A DNA stretch of 64,000 nt. Origin: Psychromonas sp. MME1 (lineage in GTDB: Bacteria > Pseudomonadota > Gammaproteobacteria > Enterobacterales > Psychromonadaceae). The position numbers and the translations under genes are program-made. A model generated the notes under the pieces. The model made no database searches. It was not told the DNA's origin and saw nothing but the letters and a program-made list of their open reading frames with translations. Position 1 is the stretch's first letter. The number at the start of each line of letters is the position of its first letter. The stretch lies in NCBI RefSeq assembly GCF_041080865.1, contig NZ_CP160906.1:3371629-3435628 (forward strand), in the 5' to 3' direction. This document shows, piece after piece, positions 19,239 through 29,308 of the stretch.

Positions 19239-21040
19239 TAGTAAACATCCCTTTGGTAACGTTTTGCTTTACGTAATTCATTTAATTGTTGTTCTGCTTG
19301 CTCAGCGTTAATATTGCCTTGCTCGCTGATGATCTCTATTAATGCAGTGTGCACATCTTTAGCCATTCTGTTGGCATCACCACAGACATAAAAATGAGCG
19401 CCATCCTGTAACCATTGATACACTTCTGCTGCGTTCTCTCTTAAGCGGTCTTGCACATAAATTTTTTCAGCTTGGTCGCGTGAGAAGGCCAAATCTAACT
19501 TATTTAGACGCCCTGATTTTAAATGTGATTGCCACTCTGTTTGATAGAGGAAATCTTCATTGAAGGTTTGATCGCCAAATATCAGCCAATTTTTACCCGT
19601 TGCATCGCCCGCTTCACGCTCTTGCATGAAGGCTCTAAATGGTGCTATTCCCGTACCTGGACCAACCATAATCACGGCGGTATCAGGATTAGTCGGCAAA
19701 CGGAAATTGTGATTTTCTTCGATAAATACTTTTACTTCGCCACCTTCTGCTAAGCGGTGATTTAAGAAACCCGATGCTGCGCCAGAGCGTGCTTCACCTT
19801 GCTCATTTTCAAATAGTACCGACCCAATAGTGAGATGTACTTCATCCTCTACTTCACTTTGGCTAGATGCAATGGAATACAAACGGGGCGATATGCGACG
19901 TAATAGAGAGATAAACTGTTCTTCGCTGATCGCTTCATTGCCTTGTTCGCTCACCACATCAATGATTTGATGGTTATTGGCAAATTCCCGTAGGGCATTT
20001 TTATCTTCAGCTAATTTCAATAGCTCACTGTTATTAGTTAGTTTGCCATAACCTTCAATAAATGCAGGGTGTGTACCCGTGAGTTCGTAATCTTCAATGA
20101 GTGCTTGTCTAAACTTCGTTAGGCGGTCATCAATGCTAATTTGTTTTTCAGCATCAACGCCCAGTTTGCCGATTAAGGTATCAACCATCACCTCATCATT
20201 TTTAAACCAGACACCTAATGCATCACCGACTGTATATGATAAATCAGACCCATCAAGATCGATTTCAATATGACGAACATCTTTAGCGGAACGATCCCCT
20301 GTTATCTTTTGGCTAACGGAGAGGGTTGCCGTAAACGGTGACTGTTTATTGTATTTATTTGCCTGAGTTGCTGTTTGAGTCGCCTGCATCGCGGTAGCAG
20401 CAACACCGCCTTTGGCAATCGTTGCTTCTATTTTATTTAGTGCAGCCTCAAACCATGACGGGGTGACTGATTCATAATCGACATCGGCATCTAAACGGTC
20501 ATGGATGACTTCGCCACCTAAGGCTGTAATTCGTTGCTCAAAGTCCTTGCCTGTTTGGCAGAAAAATTCATAGCTTGAGTCACCCAAACCGAGTACTGCA
20601 AACTTAAGATTGTTCAATTTAGGGGCTTTTTTAGTTGCCAAGTATTGGTGTAGATCTATTGCATCATCGGGTGCTTCGCCTTCGCCATTGGTACTGGCAA
20701 CAATCAATAGATGGGTCTCATCTTTAATATTTTTAACTTTATAATCAGCCATCGAGATGAGCTGGTTGGCAATCCCTTTGGCGCTTGCTTGTTCTGCCAG
20801 CTTTTCCGCAACGCCTTTAGCATTACCCGTTTGCGAGCCATAAAGAATGGTGAGAACTTGTCCTGAGCTTACCGTTGTTGATGCTGTTTGCGTTGCCTGT
20901 GGGCTTTGGCTGATCGCAGCTAAATAACCACTTACCCAAGCTATTTGTACAGGCTCTAAACCTGCGGTTGCTTGCTGCAGTTGAGCAAGTTGAGATTCTG
21001 ATAGAGGCGAGGTAAATGCCGACAGATTATTAAGTGCCAT
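19238..21040 (-). CDS. cysJ: Sulfite reductase flavoprotein subunit
   Basis: CysJ passes electrons from NADPH through FAD and FMN to CysI. The 600-residue protein shows an N-terminal flavodoxin domain (about 62-205; [41 protein letters not shown]), then the FAD-binding connection domain ([22 protein letters not shown]), and a C-terminal NADPH-binding part ([27 protein letters not shown]), ending in the usual KRYQRDVY. It is first in the operon, so the promoter should be in 21041-21200. CysB control is expected from the family but I could not identify a site. Confidence 0.97.
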   Translation of the reverse strand: MALNNLSAFTSPLSESQLAQLQQATAGLEPVQIAWVSGYLAAISQSPQATQTASTTVSSGQVLTILYGSQTGNAKGVAEKLAEQASAKGIANQLISMADYKVKNIKDETHLLIVASTNGEGEAPDDAIDLHQYLATKKAPKLNNLKFAVLGLGDSSYEFFCQTGKDFEQRITALGGEVIHDRLDADVDYESVTPSWFEAALNKIEATIAKGGVAATAMQATQTATQANKYNKQSPFTATLSVSQKITGDRSAKDVRHIEIDLDGSDLSYTVGDALGVWFKNDEVMVDTLIGKLGVDAEKQISIDDRLTKFRQALIEDYELTGTHPAFIEGYGKLTNNSELLKLAEDKNALREFANNHQIIDVVSEQGNEAISEEQFISLLRRISPRLYSIASSQSEVEDEVHLTIGSVLFENEQGEARSGAASGFLNHRLAEGGEVKVFIEENHNFRLPTNPDTAVIMVGPGTGIAPFRAFMQEREAGDATGKNWLIFGDQTFNEDFLYQTEWQSHLKSGRLNKLDLAFSRDQAEKIYVQDRLRENAAEVYQWLQDGAHFYVCGDANRMAKDVHTALIEIISEQGNINAEQAEQQLNELRKAKRYQRDVY

Positions 21041-21359
21041 ATAAGTAATTTCCGCTATTACATAAAGATAGTGACGATATTACGCTTTGTTAATATAGTG
21101 ACATAATAATAAAATTCGATGTTTTATAACAAAATAGAATTTACAACTTAGATTCGCGCTTTTATTCACTAAATTTGTTTGGCATGCTTACCGCTGTTGA
21201 GATTAGTTTCGCATGCTATTTCTGTCTGTTATATACTTTTAAATATAAAAATTAACTTGGTTAACGGGGCAATAGCCTCTATTCTTGTTTGTAATGCTGT
21301 TAGTTTTACTTTTAGTTTTAATATTATGATTTATTTAACTTTTAATGGTGGAGAACCTG
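21041..21359. other. Divergent promoter region cysJ / RND adaptor
   Basis: This is an AT-rich, gene-free stretch that must contain the promoter of cysJIH (leftward) and of the efflux genes (rightward). I see no regulator gene, no recognisable terminator and no repeat. GGAGAA before 21360 is the ribosome binding site of the adaptor. Confidence 0.5.
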
Positions 21360-22454
21360 ATGAAATTTTTGTCCTTTAAAATAGTGTTGCTAACTTTGTT
21401 GGTCACTAATCTTTTTGCCTGTAGTCAAGAAGAAGTTATCGTTGAAGAGCCTGTTATTAGGCCTGTCAAAACTACGCTTGTCGAAGAACAATTTTTTGAA
21501 GATGGACGTAGTTTCCCTGGGCTTGTTGACGCTGTGCAAAAAGCGCAAGTATCCTTTCGGATTCCTGGTAAGTTATTAAAAATTCACGTAAAAGAAGGTG
21601 ATAAGGTGGAAAAGGGGGCATTGCTTGCAGAGCTTGATCCTACCGATTATCAAATTACCTTAAATAATCGTAAAGCAATTTATAATCGCACTAAAGCTGA
21701 TTTTAAACGTGGTAAAGAATTGGTTGCAGATGGTTATATTTCACGTACTCAATATGACAAAATGGAATCTGACTTTTCCTCTGCCGAAGCGGATTATAAT
21801 CAAGCCAAGCAAGATATGCTTTATACTAAATTGTATGCATCCTTTGCTGGGACGATAGGTAAACGCTACGTTGATAATTTTGAAGAGGTCAGTGCAAAAG
21901 AGGAAATTTTTAATCTTAATGATGTGTCGCGAGTTGAAATTAAAATAAATATTCCAGAAAACTTACTGCAAAATCGCCAAACCACGACTGCCCATCTTCG
22001 TACTTATGCGTCGTTCGATAGTATGCCTGATAAACATTTCCCGATTAAATTAAAAGAAATGAGCACTAAGGCTGATCCGCAAACACAAACCTTTCAGGCA
22101 ACTTTCTTAATGGATCAACCGAAAGAGATTAAATTGTATGCAGGGATGACCGCTAATGTTCGTATTGAAGTTGATTCAGATACAATACTAAGTAAATTTT
22201 TCCTTGTTCCGATTAGTGCCGTTAAGGGGGGGATTGACATGAATCCCGTTGTTTTTGTCGTCCAACCTGAGACAAATATGCTTAAAGAGCAAGCTGTTAA
22301 AGTTGGTAGCATGAGAGGCAGTAATATTGAAGTGACAGAGGGGGTTAATGTGGGAGACCGTATTGTTATCGCTGGCGTATCATTTATGCGTGATGGTGAC
22401 AAAGTGAGCTTGATGCCTTTCGTAGAGCAAGCCGATATTATGACCGCACCATAG
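21360..22454 (+). CDS. RND efflux periplasmic adaptor lipoprotein
   Basis: This membrane-fusion protein of about 364 residues links an RND pump to an outer-membrane channel. The start at ATG 21360 gives a lipoprotein signal with lipobox LFAC; a GTG at 21345 would only add five residues. The lipoyl/biotinyl half-motifs are around VSFRIPGKLLKIHVKEGD and GALLAELDPTDY. An alpha-helical hairpin (about 95-155, RKAIYNRTKADFKRG...SAEADYNQAKQDML) and beta-barrel domains follow. It lies 42 bases ahead of the pump gene and is co-transcribed. No TolC-like gene is next to it, so the pair presumably uses a general outer-membrane channel. Confidence 0.88.
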   Translation: MKFLSFKIVLLTLLVTNLFACSQEEVIVEEPVIRPVKTTLVEEQFFEDGRSFPGLVDAVQKAQVSFRIPGKLLKIHVKEGDKVEKGALLAELDPTDYQITLNNRKAIYNRTKADFKRGKELVADGYISRTQYDKMESDFSSAEADYNQAKQDMLYTKLYASFAGTIGKRYVDNFEEVSAKEEIFNLNDVSRVEIKINIPENLLQNRQTTTAHLRTYASFDSMPDKHFPIKLKEMSTKADPQTQTFQATFLMDQPKEIKLYAGMTANVRIEVDSDTILSKFFLVPISAVKGGIDMNPVVFVVQPETNMLKEQAVKVGSMRGSNIEVTEGVNVGDRIVIAGVSFMRDGDKVSLMPFVEQADIMTAP

Positions 22455-22496
22455 TTTAGAACTTATCTCAGTTAAGCCATCAAAGGCAGGAATGAA

Positions 22497-25400
22497 ATGA
22501 ATATTGCAGAGTACTCAGTCGTAAATAAAGTGGTCACTTGGTTGGTGGTCCTTATTTTAGTTGGTGGAGGGATCACCGCCTATGAAAAAATTGGTAAGCT
22601 AGAAGATCCCGCTTATACCATTAAAGAAGCAAAGGTGATAACCCTCTATCCGGGCGCCACCGCAAATGAAGTTGAATCAGAAGTGACCTTCCATGTTGAA
22701 GATGCCTTGCAGCAACTAGAGCAATTAAAACGGTTAAAAATGACCGTGAATAGACCCGGTTATTCCGAGGTATCTATCCAATTTCAAGATAAATATAAAC
22801 CCGAGGATATGCCCGGTATTTATGATGAGGTGCGTCGTAAAATCACCGACATGCAGTCTAAGCTTCCTCCTGGGGCTATGAAACCGATTGTCTATGACGA
22901 TTTTGCTGATGTTTATGGGTTATTTATTGCGTTAACTGGTGAAGGGTATAGCTACCGAGACCTAAAAGATTTTGCTGACCTACTTAAAAAAGAGTTAGTG
23001 TTGGTGGATGGTGTTCGTAAGGTGGTGATTGCTGGAGAGCAACACGAACAAGTTAATATCTTTTTATCACGCACTAAACTGGCTGAATTGGGACTGAACC
23101 CTCAGGAAATTGCTAACGTTTTAACGTCTCAAAATGTAGCGTCCCCCGCGGGTAACTTGCGTGTTAAAGATGATTATATTCGTATCCACCCAACCGGCGA
23201 ATTTGATTCGGTGCAGGGAATTGGTGAGGTGCTTATCTCTGGTGATGGGCGACAATTAATTCGTTTAAAAGATATCGCAACCATAGAACGTAGTTACAAT
23301 GATGAGCCGAAACTGCTTTATTACCGTAACGGTAAGCCTGCACTCGCCCTTGGTTTGTCAATGCAATCGGGTACGAATGTGGTTGCCGTTGGTCAGCGCA
23401 TTGATCAGCGCCTTAAAGAACTCCAATCAGTTACACCGATGGGGATGCAAATAGAGGCGATTTACGATCAGCCTTCAGAGGTTGAGAATTCGGTAAATGG
23501 TTTTGTCATTAGTGTGCTACAGGCGCTGCTTATTGTAGTGGTTGTTTTATTATTCTTTATGGGAGTTCGTGTCGGTTTAATCATTGGTGCGGTACTTTTG
23601 ATTACCGTTGCTGGCACTATTTGGATAATGGAAATGGCAGATATGGAGTTGCAGCGTATTTCCCTAGGGGCATTGATTATTGCCTTGGGAATGCTCGTTG
23701 ACAACGCTATTGTGGTTGCTGAAGGTATGTTGGTGCGAATAAAATCAGGAATGAATGCCACTAAGGCGGCCAGCGAAACCGTAGAGCAGACTATGTGGCC
23801 ATTATTAGGTGGTACTGTTATTGGTATTGTTGCCTTTTCTGGAATTGGTTTTTCTGTCAGTTCGGTCGGGGAGTTTGCGGGTAGCTTATTCTGGGTTATT
23901 TTAATCTCTTTAAGTTTATCTTGGCTGACTGCTGTAACGACCACTCCCTTGCTCTGCGCCCTGTTTATTAAGCCAGATAAAAAAGTAGAAGGTGCTAAAG
24001 AGGTTGATCCCTACGCTGGATTTTTATTCCAAGCTTATAAAAAACTGCTTTTAGTTGCATTACGCTTCCGCTGGGTAAGTGTCTCGCTAGTTGTGACGCT
24101 ATTTATTGTTGCGATTATCGGATTTGGTTATGTGAAACAGGGCTTTTTTCCTGATTCAAATACACCGATGTTTTTTGTCGATATTTGGGAAGTTGAAGGT
24201 ACAGACATTAAAAAAACCCGTGAAGATACCTTAAAAGTTGAACAATTTATATTACAACAGGAAGGGGTTGTCTCAACCTCCACGGTTATTGGTGGTGGAT
24301 CACTTCGTTTTACTTTGGTATATGCCCCTGAGTCGCAAACAGCGGCCTATGCACAAATTATAGTAAAAACGGAAGATCGCTCGAAAATTGCAGCTATTCA
24401 GGAGAAAGTCGATGAATTTATGCGTGTCGAGTTACCTAATACCGAACCGAAGATTAAAAACCTACGGATAGGCCCCGGACGCGATTCAAAAATTGAAGCG
24501 CGTTTTTCTGGGCCAGATCAAAAAGTGCTGCGAGAGCTTTCCGATAAAGCACAAGATATTATGTTTACCGATAGTGAAGCGAAGGATATTCGTGATGACT
24601 GGCGTCAGCCTGTTAAAGTGATTCGTCCAGTTTTCAATGAACAAGTTGGCAGACAGTTAGGGATCACCAGAACAGAATTAACGGCGGCGTTAAAGCAATC
24701 TTCTGTGGGCAATAGTGTTGGGATTTTCAGAGATGGTAACCGTCTACTGGATATCGTCTTACGGTCGCCAGAAAATGAGCGAGATGATGTTGCCAAGCTA
24801 AATGATATTCAGGTTTATAGCCACATATTGCAACAAACCGTACCGGTTGGACAGGTTGTCTCTGGTTTTGAAACAGTATGGGAAAATAATATTGTGCGCA
24901 ATAGAAACCGGGCTCATACCATTATTGCTTCCTGTAATCCCATTGGCGAGTTAGCTTCACCATTATTTAATCGTTTACGACCTCAAATAGAAGCTATCGA
25001 TTTACCGCCAGGGTATACCCTTGAATGGGGTGGGGAATATGAAGATGGTCGAGAAGCATCTGGGCCTCTTTTCTCTGCATTGCCGGGTGGTTTCCTGTTA
25101 ATGATTATTGCCACGATTTTATTATTTGGTCGTATTCGTCAACCGCTGATAATTTGGTTAGTGGTGCCAATGGCTGTCATTGGTATTACTGCAGGCTTAT
25201 TAATAACAGGTGGTGCATTTGACTTTATGGCTTTACTTGGTGCGTTAAGCTTGGTCGGTTTATTGATTAAAAATGCGATTGTATTGATTGAAGAGATTGA
25301 TTTGCAAAAGGAGCAGGGAAAAGAGCTGTTTCAAGCGATTGTGGAGTCTTCCGTTGCGCGTATGCGCCCCGTGATGATGGCCGCCTCGACAACCATTTTG

Positions 25401-25550
25401 GGGCTTATTCCGCTATTGGCTGATGTGTTTTTTGTTAATATGTCGATTGCAATTATGGCGGGACTCGGATTTGCAACGATTTTAACTTTGATCATCATTC
25501 CCGTGCTGTATGCTATTTTCTATAAAGCAAAATATAGAGAGTTAGCGTAA
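22497..25550 (+). CDS. RND-family efflux pump permease
   Basis: This 1017-residue AcrB/HAE1-type proton antiporter has the usual twelve-helix layout with two large periplasmic loops. The N-terminus MNIAEYSVVNKVVTWLV enters helix 1. A cluster around LGALIIALGMLVDNAIVVAEG marks helix 4 with the proton-relay aspartate, and GALSLVGLLIKNAIVLIEEID marks helix 10. The length is typical. It forms an operon with the preceding adaptor and ends at a strong terminator. The substrate cannot be told from sequence; related marine pumps export dyes, detergents or bile salts. A second RND gene, only distantly similar, enters the window at its right end. Confidence 0.92.
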   Translation: MNIAEYSVVNKVVTWLVVLILVGGGITAYEKIGKLEDPAYTIKEAKVITLYPGATANEVESEVTFHVEDALQQLEQLKRLKMTVNRPGYSEVSIQFQDKYKPEDMPGIYDEVRRKITDMQSKLPPGAMKPIVYDDFADVYGLFIALTGEGYSYRDLKDFADLLKKELVLVDGVRKVVIAGEQHEQVNIFLSRTKLAELGLNPQEIANVLTSQNVASPAGNLRVKDDYIRIHPTGEFDSVQGIGEVLISGDGRQLIRLKDIATIERSYNDEPKLLYYRNGKPALALGLSMQSGTNVVAVGQRIDQRLKELQSVTPMGMQIEAIYDQPSEVENSVNGFVISVLQALLIVVVVLLFFMGVRVGLIIGAVLLITVAGTIWIMEMADMELQRISLGALIIALGMLVDNAIVVAEGMLVRIKSGMNATKAASETVEQTMWPLLGGTVIGIVAFSGIGFSVSSVGEFAGSLFWVILISLSLSWLTAVTTTPLLCALFIKPDKKVEGAKEVDPYAGFLFQAYKKLLLVALRFRWVSVSLVVTLFIVAIIGFGYVKQGFFPDSNTPMFFVDIWEVEGTDIKKTREDTLKVEQFILQQEGVVSTSTVIGGGSLRFTLVYAPESQTAAYAQIIVKTEDRSKIAAIQEKVDEFMRVELPNTEPKIKNLRIGPGRDSKIEARFSGPDQKVLRELSDKAQDIMFTDSEAKDIRDDWRQPVKVIRPVFNEQVGRQLGITRTELTAALKQSSVGNSVGIFRDGNRLLDIVLRSPENERDDVAKLNDIQVYSHILQQTVPVGQVVSGFETVWENNIVRNRNRAHTIIASCNPIGELASPLFNRLRPQIEAIDLPPGYTLEWGGEYEDGREASGPLFSALPGGFLLMIIATILLFGRIRQPLIIWLVVPMAVIGITAGLLITGGAFDFMALLGALSLVGLLIKNAIVLIEEIDLQKEQGKELFQAIVESSVARMRPVMMAASTTILGLIPLLADVFFVNMSIAIMAGLGFATILTLIIIPVLYAIFYKAKYRELA

Positions 25551-25579
25551 AGCTAAGGTGCTATTTTAAGTTGAGATAA

Positions 25580-25612
25580 AAGCCCCTGCATTGATTTTGT
25601 AGGGGCTTTTTT
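25580..25612. terminator. Terminator after the RND operon
   Basis: An AAGCCCCTGCA / TGTAGGGGCTT hairpin is followed by a T run on the plus strand. The A-rich left side lets it also serve the convergent minus-strand gene at 25663. Confidence 0.88.
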
Positions 25613-25662
25613 GTTTATATGGCTACTTAATGAGGGAATAGGAGTAATGGCATTAACATCAC

Positions 25663-26487
25663 TTACGGTAAATACTCTAACCACCCGGGATTTTTAAACC
25701 ATCTTTCTTGGAGCTTCTGCAGCTCACCATTACTGGTTAGGGTGATCAATTTCTCCCTTAATTTGCTCTGTAATTGTATCTCTTCTCTATTGACCGCGAT
25801 AACAATCTCTTCAATCGCAAGCGGCTTTTCTAAATGCGTAAGTTTGGATGTAGTGTCTCGTAATACCGCCAAATTACAAATCGTTAAGTCAGTCATTAAT
25901 GCATCGGCTTTATTGGCGTGTAAAGCAAGTATCGCATCTTCATAATGGTCGACAGTATCAATCTGTGCATCGGGAAGGCGCTCCTTGGCAAGCGCTAAGC
26001 TAGTCGATTTTTTCATGGCAAGGATACGTACGTTTTTATCATTGAAGCCCGTTGAATTTCTTATGCGCTGCAAGTTATCTTTAGTGACCAATAACGATTT
26101 TCCAGTAATTGCATAGGGGCCTATAAGGGTACTTTTGGCGCTACGTTCTTTAGAAAAGGAGAATCCTGAGATAATAACATCAATTTTATTATCCTCTAAT
26201 GCCTTGATTAACTCTGCAAAGGGCATTAGTGCTATTTCTACTTGTGCGGGTATTGCGCTTGCTAATAGATCGGCTAATTCGACATCATAACCGATAATAT
26301 TATTTTCATTGGTGACAAAATTAAAGGGGGGTTGTTCGCCTGACATACCTACGATTATTTTTCCTGAACTTTTTATTCGTGCAAAGGCGTTTTCTTCAGC
26401 GTGTACAATTTGGCTACAACAAAAAAGTGCTGCGGCTATTAATAAAAAAAAATGGTTGGATAGTACTCTTCGGCGCAATACGTTCAT
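25663..26487 (-). CDS. Periplasmic solute-binding protein, family 3
   Basis: This 274-residue exported protein has a signal peptide ending near QIVHAEE and a type II periplasmic binding fold (SBP_bac_3). Typical motifs are IVGMSGEQPPFNFV, IGYDVELADLLA, ALEDNKIDVIISGFSFSKER and LPDAQIDTVDHYEDAILAL. This family binds polar amino acids or serves as a sensor-like protein. No ABC permease or ATPase gene is adjacent, so it may be an orphan binding protein or work with a transporter elsewhere. The ligand is unknown. Confidence 0.8.
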   Translation of the reverse strand: MNVLRRRVLSNHFFLLIAAALFCCSQIVHAEENAFARIKSSGKIIVGMSGEQPPFNFVTNENNIIGYDVELADLLASAIPAQVEIALMPFAELIKALEDNKIDVIISGFSFSKERSAKSTLIGPYAITGKSLLVTKDNLQRIRNSTGFNDKNVRILAMKKSTSLALAKERLPDAQIDTVDHYEDAILALHANKADALMTDLTICNLAVLRDTTSKLTHLEKPLAIEEIVIAVNREEIQLQSKLREKLITLTSNGELQKLQERWFKNPGWLEYLP

Positions 26488-26830
26488 TGGATTTCCTATA
26501 ATTTATGAAAGTTTATCTATAGTCAAAGTTATCTATTGGTTTTATTTTTTAATAGTATATGTGAAAGCATGTTTTTTGTCTTTTAGATTTGTTTTTGTTA
26601 TCTGTGTGATTTTTAATTTTCAATAATTAATATAAAAGTATTTGATAAATAAACATATTGAACAAATTGTCGTTATGTTTTATTGTTCTTTTATTTTGTC
26701 AAATTAATGTGATGAAATGAGCGGATTATGTCGTGTTTATTTGTTATTGTATGATTTTTTATTTTATCGTTATATTAAATGCCTCCTCAATTAGAGATAT
26801 TAATATACTCAAATAGTTAAGGAGCTGAAC
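26488..26830. other. AT-rich divergent intergenic region
   Basis: This is a 343-base region between the binding-protein gene and yqiJ with long T- and A-rich tracts. Promoters for both genes must lie here, but I see no defined operator, RNA gene or repeat. AAGGAGC before 26831 is the ribosome binding site that fixes the TTG start of yqiJ. Confidence 0.45.
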
Positions 26831-27448
26831 TTGCTAACATTCTTTCTTGCCGATTTTAATTTACCCTATTCCTTCGCGCTGGCGCTAGTTATTGGTATTG
26901 CTTGTCTTGAAGGTATTGGCTTGTTAATTGGTTTAAGCATTGCTGCTTTTATCGATGAGCTATTTTCTATTGATTTTAATATTGATAGTGAATTACCTAC
27001 TGGTGGTTTAAGTGCAATATTAGGCTGGTTATTTCTTCATCAACTACCTCTATTAGTTTGGTTATTATTGTTTTTATGTAGCTTTGGTATGGTCGGCGTG
27101 ACACTTAACTATTTGATTGTACTGCCGCTATTACTTACTGTTCCTGTAAGTATTGTGTTCGGGATACTCTTAACGCGTTTTTTAGCTAAACATATCGCTG
27201 CGATTATTCCCAATAATGAGAGTTCCGCCTCTTCCTCAAGTAGTTTTTCTGGCAAGTTAGCAACCATCACCATCGGAAAGGCATCAAAGGGCAATGCCGC
27301 TGAGGCCGTATTGCGTGATAAATATAATCAAAAGCACTATGTATTAGTTGAACCAGAGGATGAATTACAAGTATTTGAACAAGGAACTGAGGTTGTGCTC
27401 ATTGAAAAACAAAAAAACAGCTGGTTAGCAATTAAGTTTAAAAGCTAA
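26831..27448 (+). CDS. yqiJ: YqiJ-like membrane protein with OB-fold tail
   Basis: This 205-residue protein has about three to four N-terminal hydrophobic helices (roughly residues 10-40, 55-85, 90-120) and a soluble C-terminal beta-rich domain (about 135-205; GKLATITIGKASKGNAAEAVLRD) resembling the OB-fold of NfeD/YqiJ proteins. NfeD-like proteins pair with flotillins, and the flotillin gene yqiK follows 42 bases downstream, as in E. coli. It probably helps membrane-domain organisation together with YqiK. The start is TTG with a strong AAGGAGC site. The biochemical role is not well known in the family. Confidence 0.83.
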   Translation: MLTFFLADFNLPYSFALALVIGIACLEGIGLLIGLSIAAFIDELFSIDFNIDSELPTGGLSAILGWLFLHQLPLLVWLLLFLCSFGMVGVTLNYLIVLPLLLTVPVSIVFGILLTRFLAKHIAAIIPNNESSASSSSSFSGKLATITIGKASKGNAAEAVLRDKYNQKHYVLVEPEDELQVFEQGTEVVLIEKQKNSWLAIKFKS

Positions 27449-27490
27449 TTATTTACGTATATTTTTTATTTACATATTAAAGGGTGATTA

Positions 27491-29227
27491 ATGGAACAAC
27501 TATTTGGACAAAACATGCAATTTATTTTACTGATGACAGGGATCGCCTTAATCGCATTGATTACTATCGGTCTTATCTTTGCAAAATTATATAAAAGAGC
27601 GACCAAAGAAATTGCTTTTGTGCGTACCGGGATGGGCGGTGAAAAAGTGGTAAAAGATGGTGGCGCGATTGTTTTACCTATTTTGCATGAAACGATTCCT
27701 GTGAATATGAATACCTTACGAATTGAAGTGAGCAAAATACAAAAAGATGCATTAATCACAAAAGATCGTATGCGTGTCGACGTCAAAGCGGACTTTTATC
27801 TTCGTGTAGCTCCTCATTCCGAGGGGATTTCTATGGCTGCGCAAACATTAGGTACCAGAACAATGCGAGTTGCAGAGCTAAAAGCATTGATGGAATCCAA
27901 GTTTGTGGACGTATTACGTGCCGTTGCAGCGGAGATGAGCATGATTGAAATGCACGAGCAACGCGCGGAATTTGTGCAAAAAGTACAGCACAGCGTGATG
28001 AATGACTTAGAGAAGAATGGTTTGGAATTAGAGTCGGTCTCATTAACGGGGTTTGACCAAACTGAACTGCAATTTTTCAATGAAAATAATGCTTTTGATG
28101 CCGAAGGTCGTGCGCGTTTAACCAATATTATTGAGCAAAAACGTAAAGAGACCAATGATATTCAGCAAGAAAATCGAATCTTAATTGAGCAACGAAATCT
28201 GCAAGCGGAAAAACAATCTCTAACTATTCAACAGGAGCAGCAGGAAGCGCAATTAGCTCAAGAGCAAATTCTTGAATTTAAGCGCTCTCAACAAAAAGCG
28301 GAAATTATTAAGCAGCGTGAGTTAAACCAACAGGAAGAGCGTCAAGCTGAGATTTCTAAACAGCGTACTATTCAATTAGCTGAAATTGAAAAAGCTAAGC
28401 AGATTGAAATGCATGAAATTGAGAAACATAAAACGTTAGAGCAATCACGTATTCAACAAGAACAAGATATCGAAGTGTCTGAACAAGATAAACGTATTGC
28501 TATCGCTGAAAAATCAGAAGTTGAATCTGCTGCGCGGGCAAAGGCTGCGGAAGCTGAAAAAGGAAAAGTAGAAAAAGAAGAAGCGGTTATTACTGCCAAA
28601 GAGGTCGCGCAAGCTAATCGTAGTAAAGAGATTGAAGTCATTGATGCTAAAAAAGAAGCTGAAAGAGAGGCTGTCAGTGTCACCGTCCAAGCTGAAGCTG
28701 ATAAGCGCGCTGCACAAGATAGATCTGAAGCTGTATTAATTGAAGCGAGAGCATCGGCTGATGCGAAAAAATTACAGGCTGATGCAGACGAAAAAGTTTA
28801 TGCCGTCGAAGCGACGGGTAAGCTCGCTTTATATGAAGCAGAAAATACACGTAGTGATGAGCAAGTTGCCTTGCAAAAATCACTCGCCATCTTGAAAGTA
28901 TTGCCTGAAATTGTCGCTAATGCAGTTAAACCACTAGAAAACATAGAGGGTATTAAAATATTACAAGGTTACGGTGGCAGTGCCGCTAGCTCAGCGGGTG
29001 GGGCGATGGTTAACTCCACGTCAGGCATGGCGGAACAAATCACTAGCGCCGCGTTAAACTACCGTGCTAACGCACCATTGGTTGATGCTATGTTACGTGA
29101 ATTAGGGTTGGTGAATGGTGAAACGGGATCGCTTGCTGATTTACTCAATGGTAATCATAATTTAGTACAAGAAGCGTTGGCTAATAATAAGGAAGAGGCG
29201 ATAACCAGTAGTGAATTAGTCAATTAA
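27491..29227 (+). CDS. yqiK: Flotillin-family protein YqiK
   Basis: This 578-residue SPFH/band 7 protein has one N-terminal transmembrane helix (about 10-32), the SPFH domain (about 40-200; VRTGMGGEKVVKDGG, ITKDRMRVDVKADFYLRV) and a very long glutamate/glutamine/alanine-rich coiled coil (about 205-470) made of repeated EKA- and EAE-like heptads. A C-terminal region with a glycine/serine-rich stretch follows. Flotillins form large oligomers at the inner membrane in detergent-resistant domains. The gene follows yqiJ and closes at a terminator. The high charged-residue content produces many open antisense frames, which are not genes. Confidence 0.92.
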   Translation: MEQLFGQNMQFILLMTGIALIALITIGLIFAKLYKRATKEIAFVRTGMGGEKVVKDGGAIVLPILHETIPVNMNTLRIEVSKIQKDALITKDRMRVDVKADFYLRVAPHSEGISMAAQTLGTRTMRVAELKALMESKFVDVLRAVAAEMSMIEMHEQRAEFVQKVQHSVMNDLEKNGLELESVSLTGFDQTELQFFNENNAFDAEGRARLTNIIEQKRKETNDIQQENRILIEQRNLQAEKQSLTIQQEQQEAQLAQEQILEFKRSQQKAEIIKQRELNQQEERQAEISKQRTIQLAEIEKAKQIEMHEIEKHKTLEQSRIQQEQDIEVSEQDKRIAIAEKSEVESAARAKAAEAEKGKVEKEEAVITAKEVAQANRSKEIEVIDAKKEAEREAVSVTVQAEADKRAAQDRSEAVLIEARASADAKKLQADADEKVYAVEATGKLALYEAENTRSDEQVALQKSLAILKVLPEIVANAVKPLENIEGIKILQGYGGSAASSAGGAMVNSTSGMAEQITSAALNYRANAPLVDAMLRELGLVNGETGSLADLLNGNHNLVQEALANNKEEAITSSELVN

Positions 29228-29260
29228 CGGTATAAAATTATGCCGATATAGATTTAGCGA

Positions 29261-29291
29261 AAAAACCACAGAATCAATCCTGTGGTTTTTT
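29261..29291. terminator. Bidirectional terminator after yqiK
   Basis: An AAAAACCACAG / CTGTGGTTTTT hairpin with A and T flanks lies between convergent yqiK and the membrane-protein gene ending at 29309. Confidence 0.88.
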
Positions 29292-29308
29292 GTGCCGATT
29301 GAAGGCAA

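Noticed and set aside
23468-23944. 158-codon frame opposite the RND pump gene
   Set aside because: It lies wholly antisense to an intact, conserved coding region and has no family-like motifs.
27814-28883. Several serine/leucine-rich frames opposite yqiK
   Set aside because: These mirror the glutamate/alanine/glutamine-rich coiled coil of the flotillin; codon bias of the sense gene keeps the antisense open.
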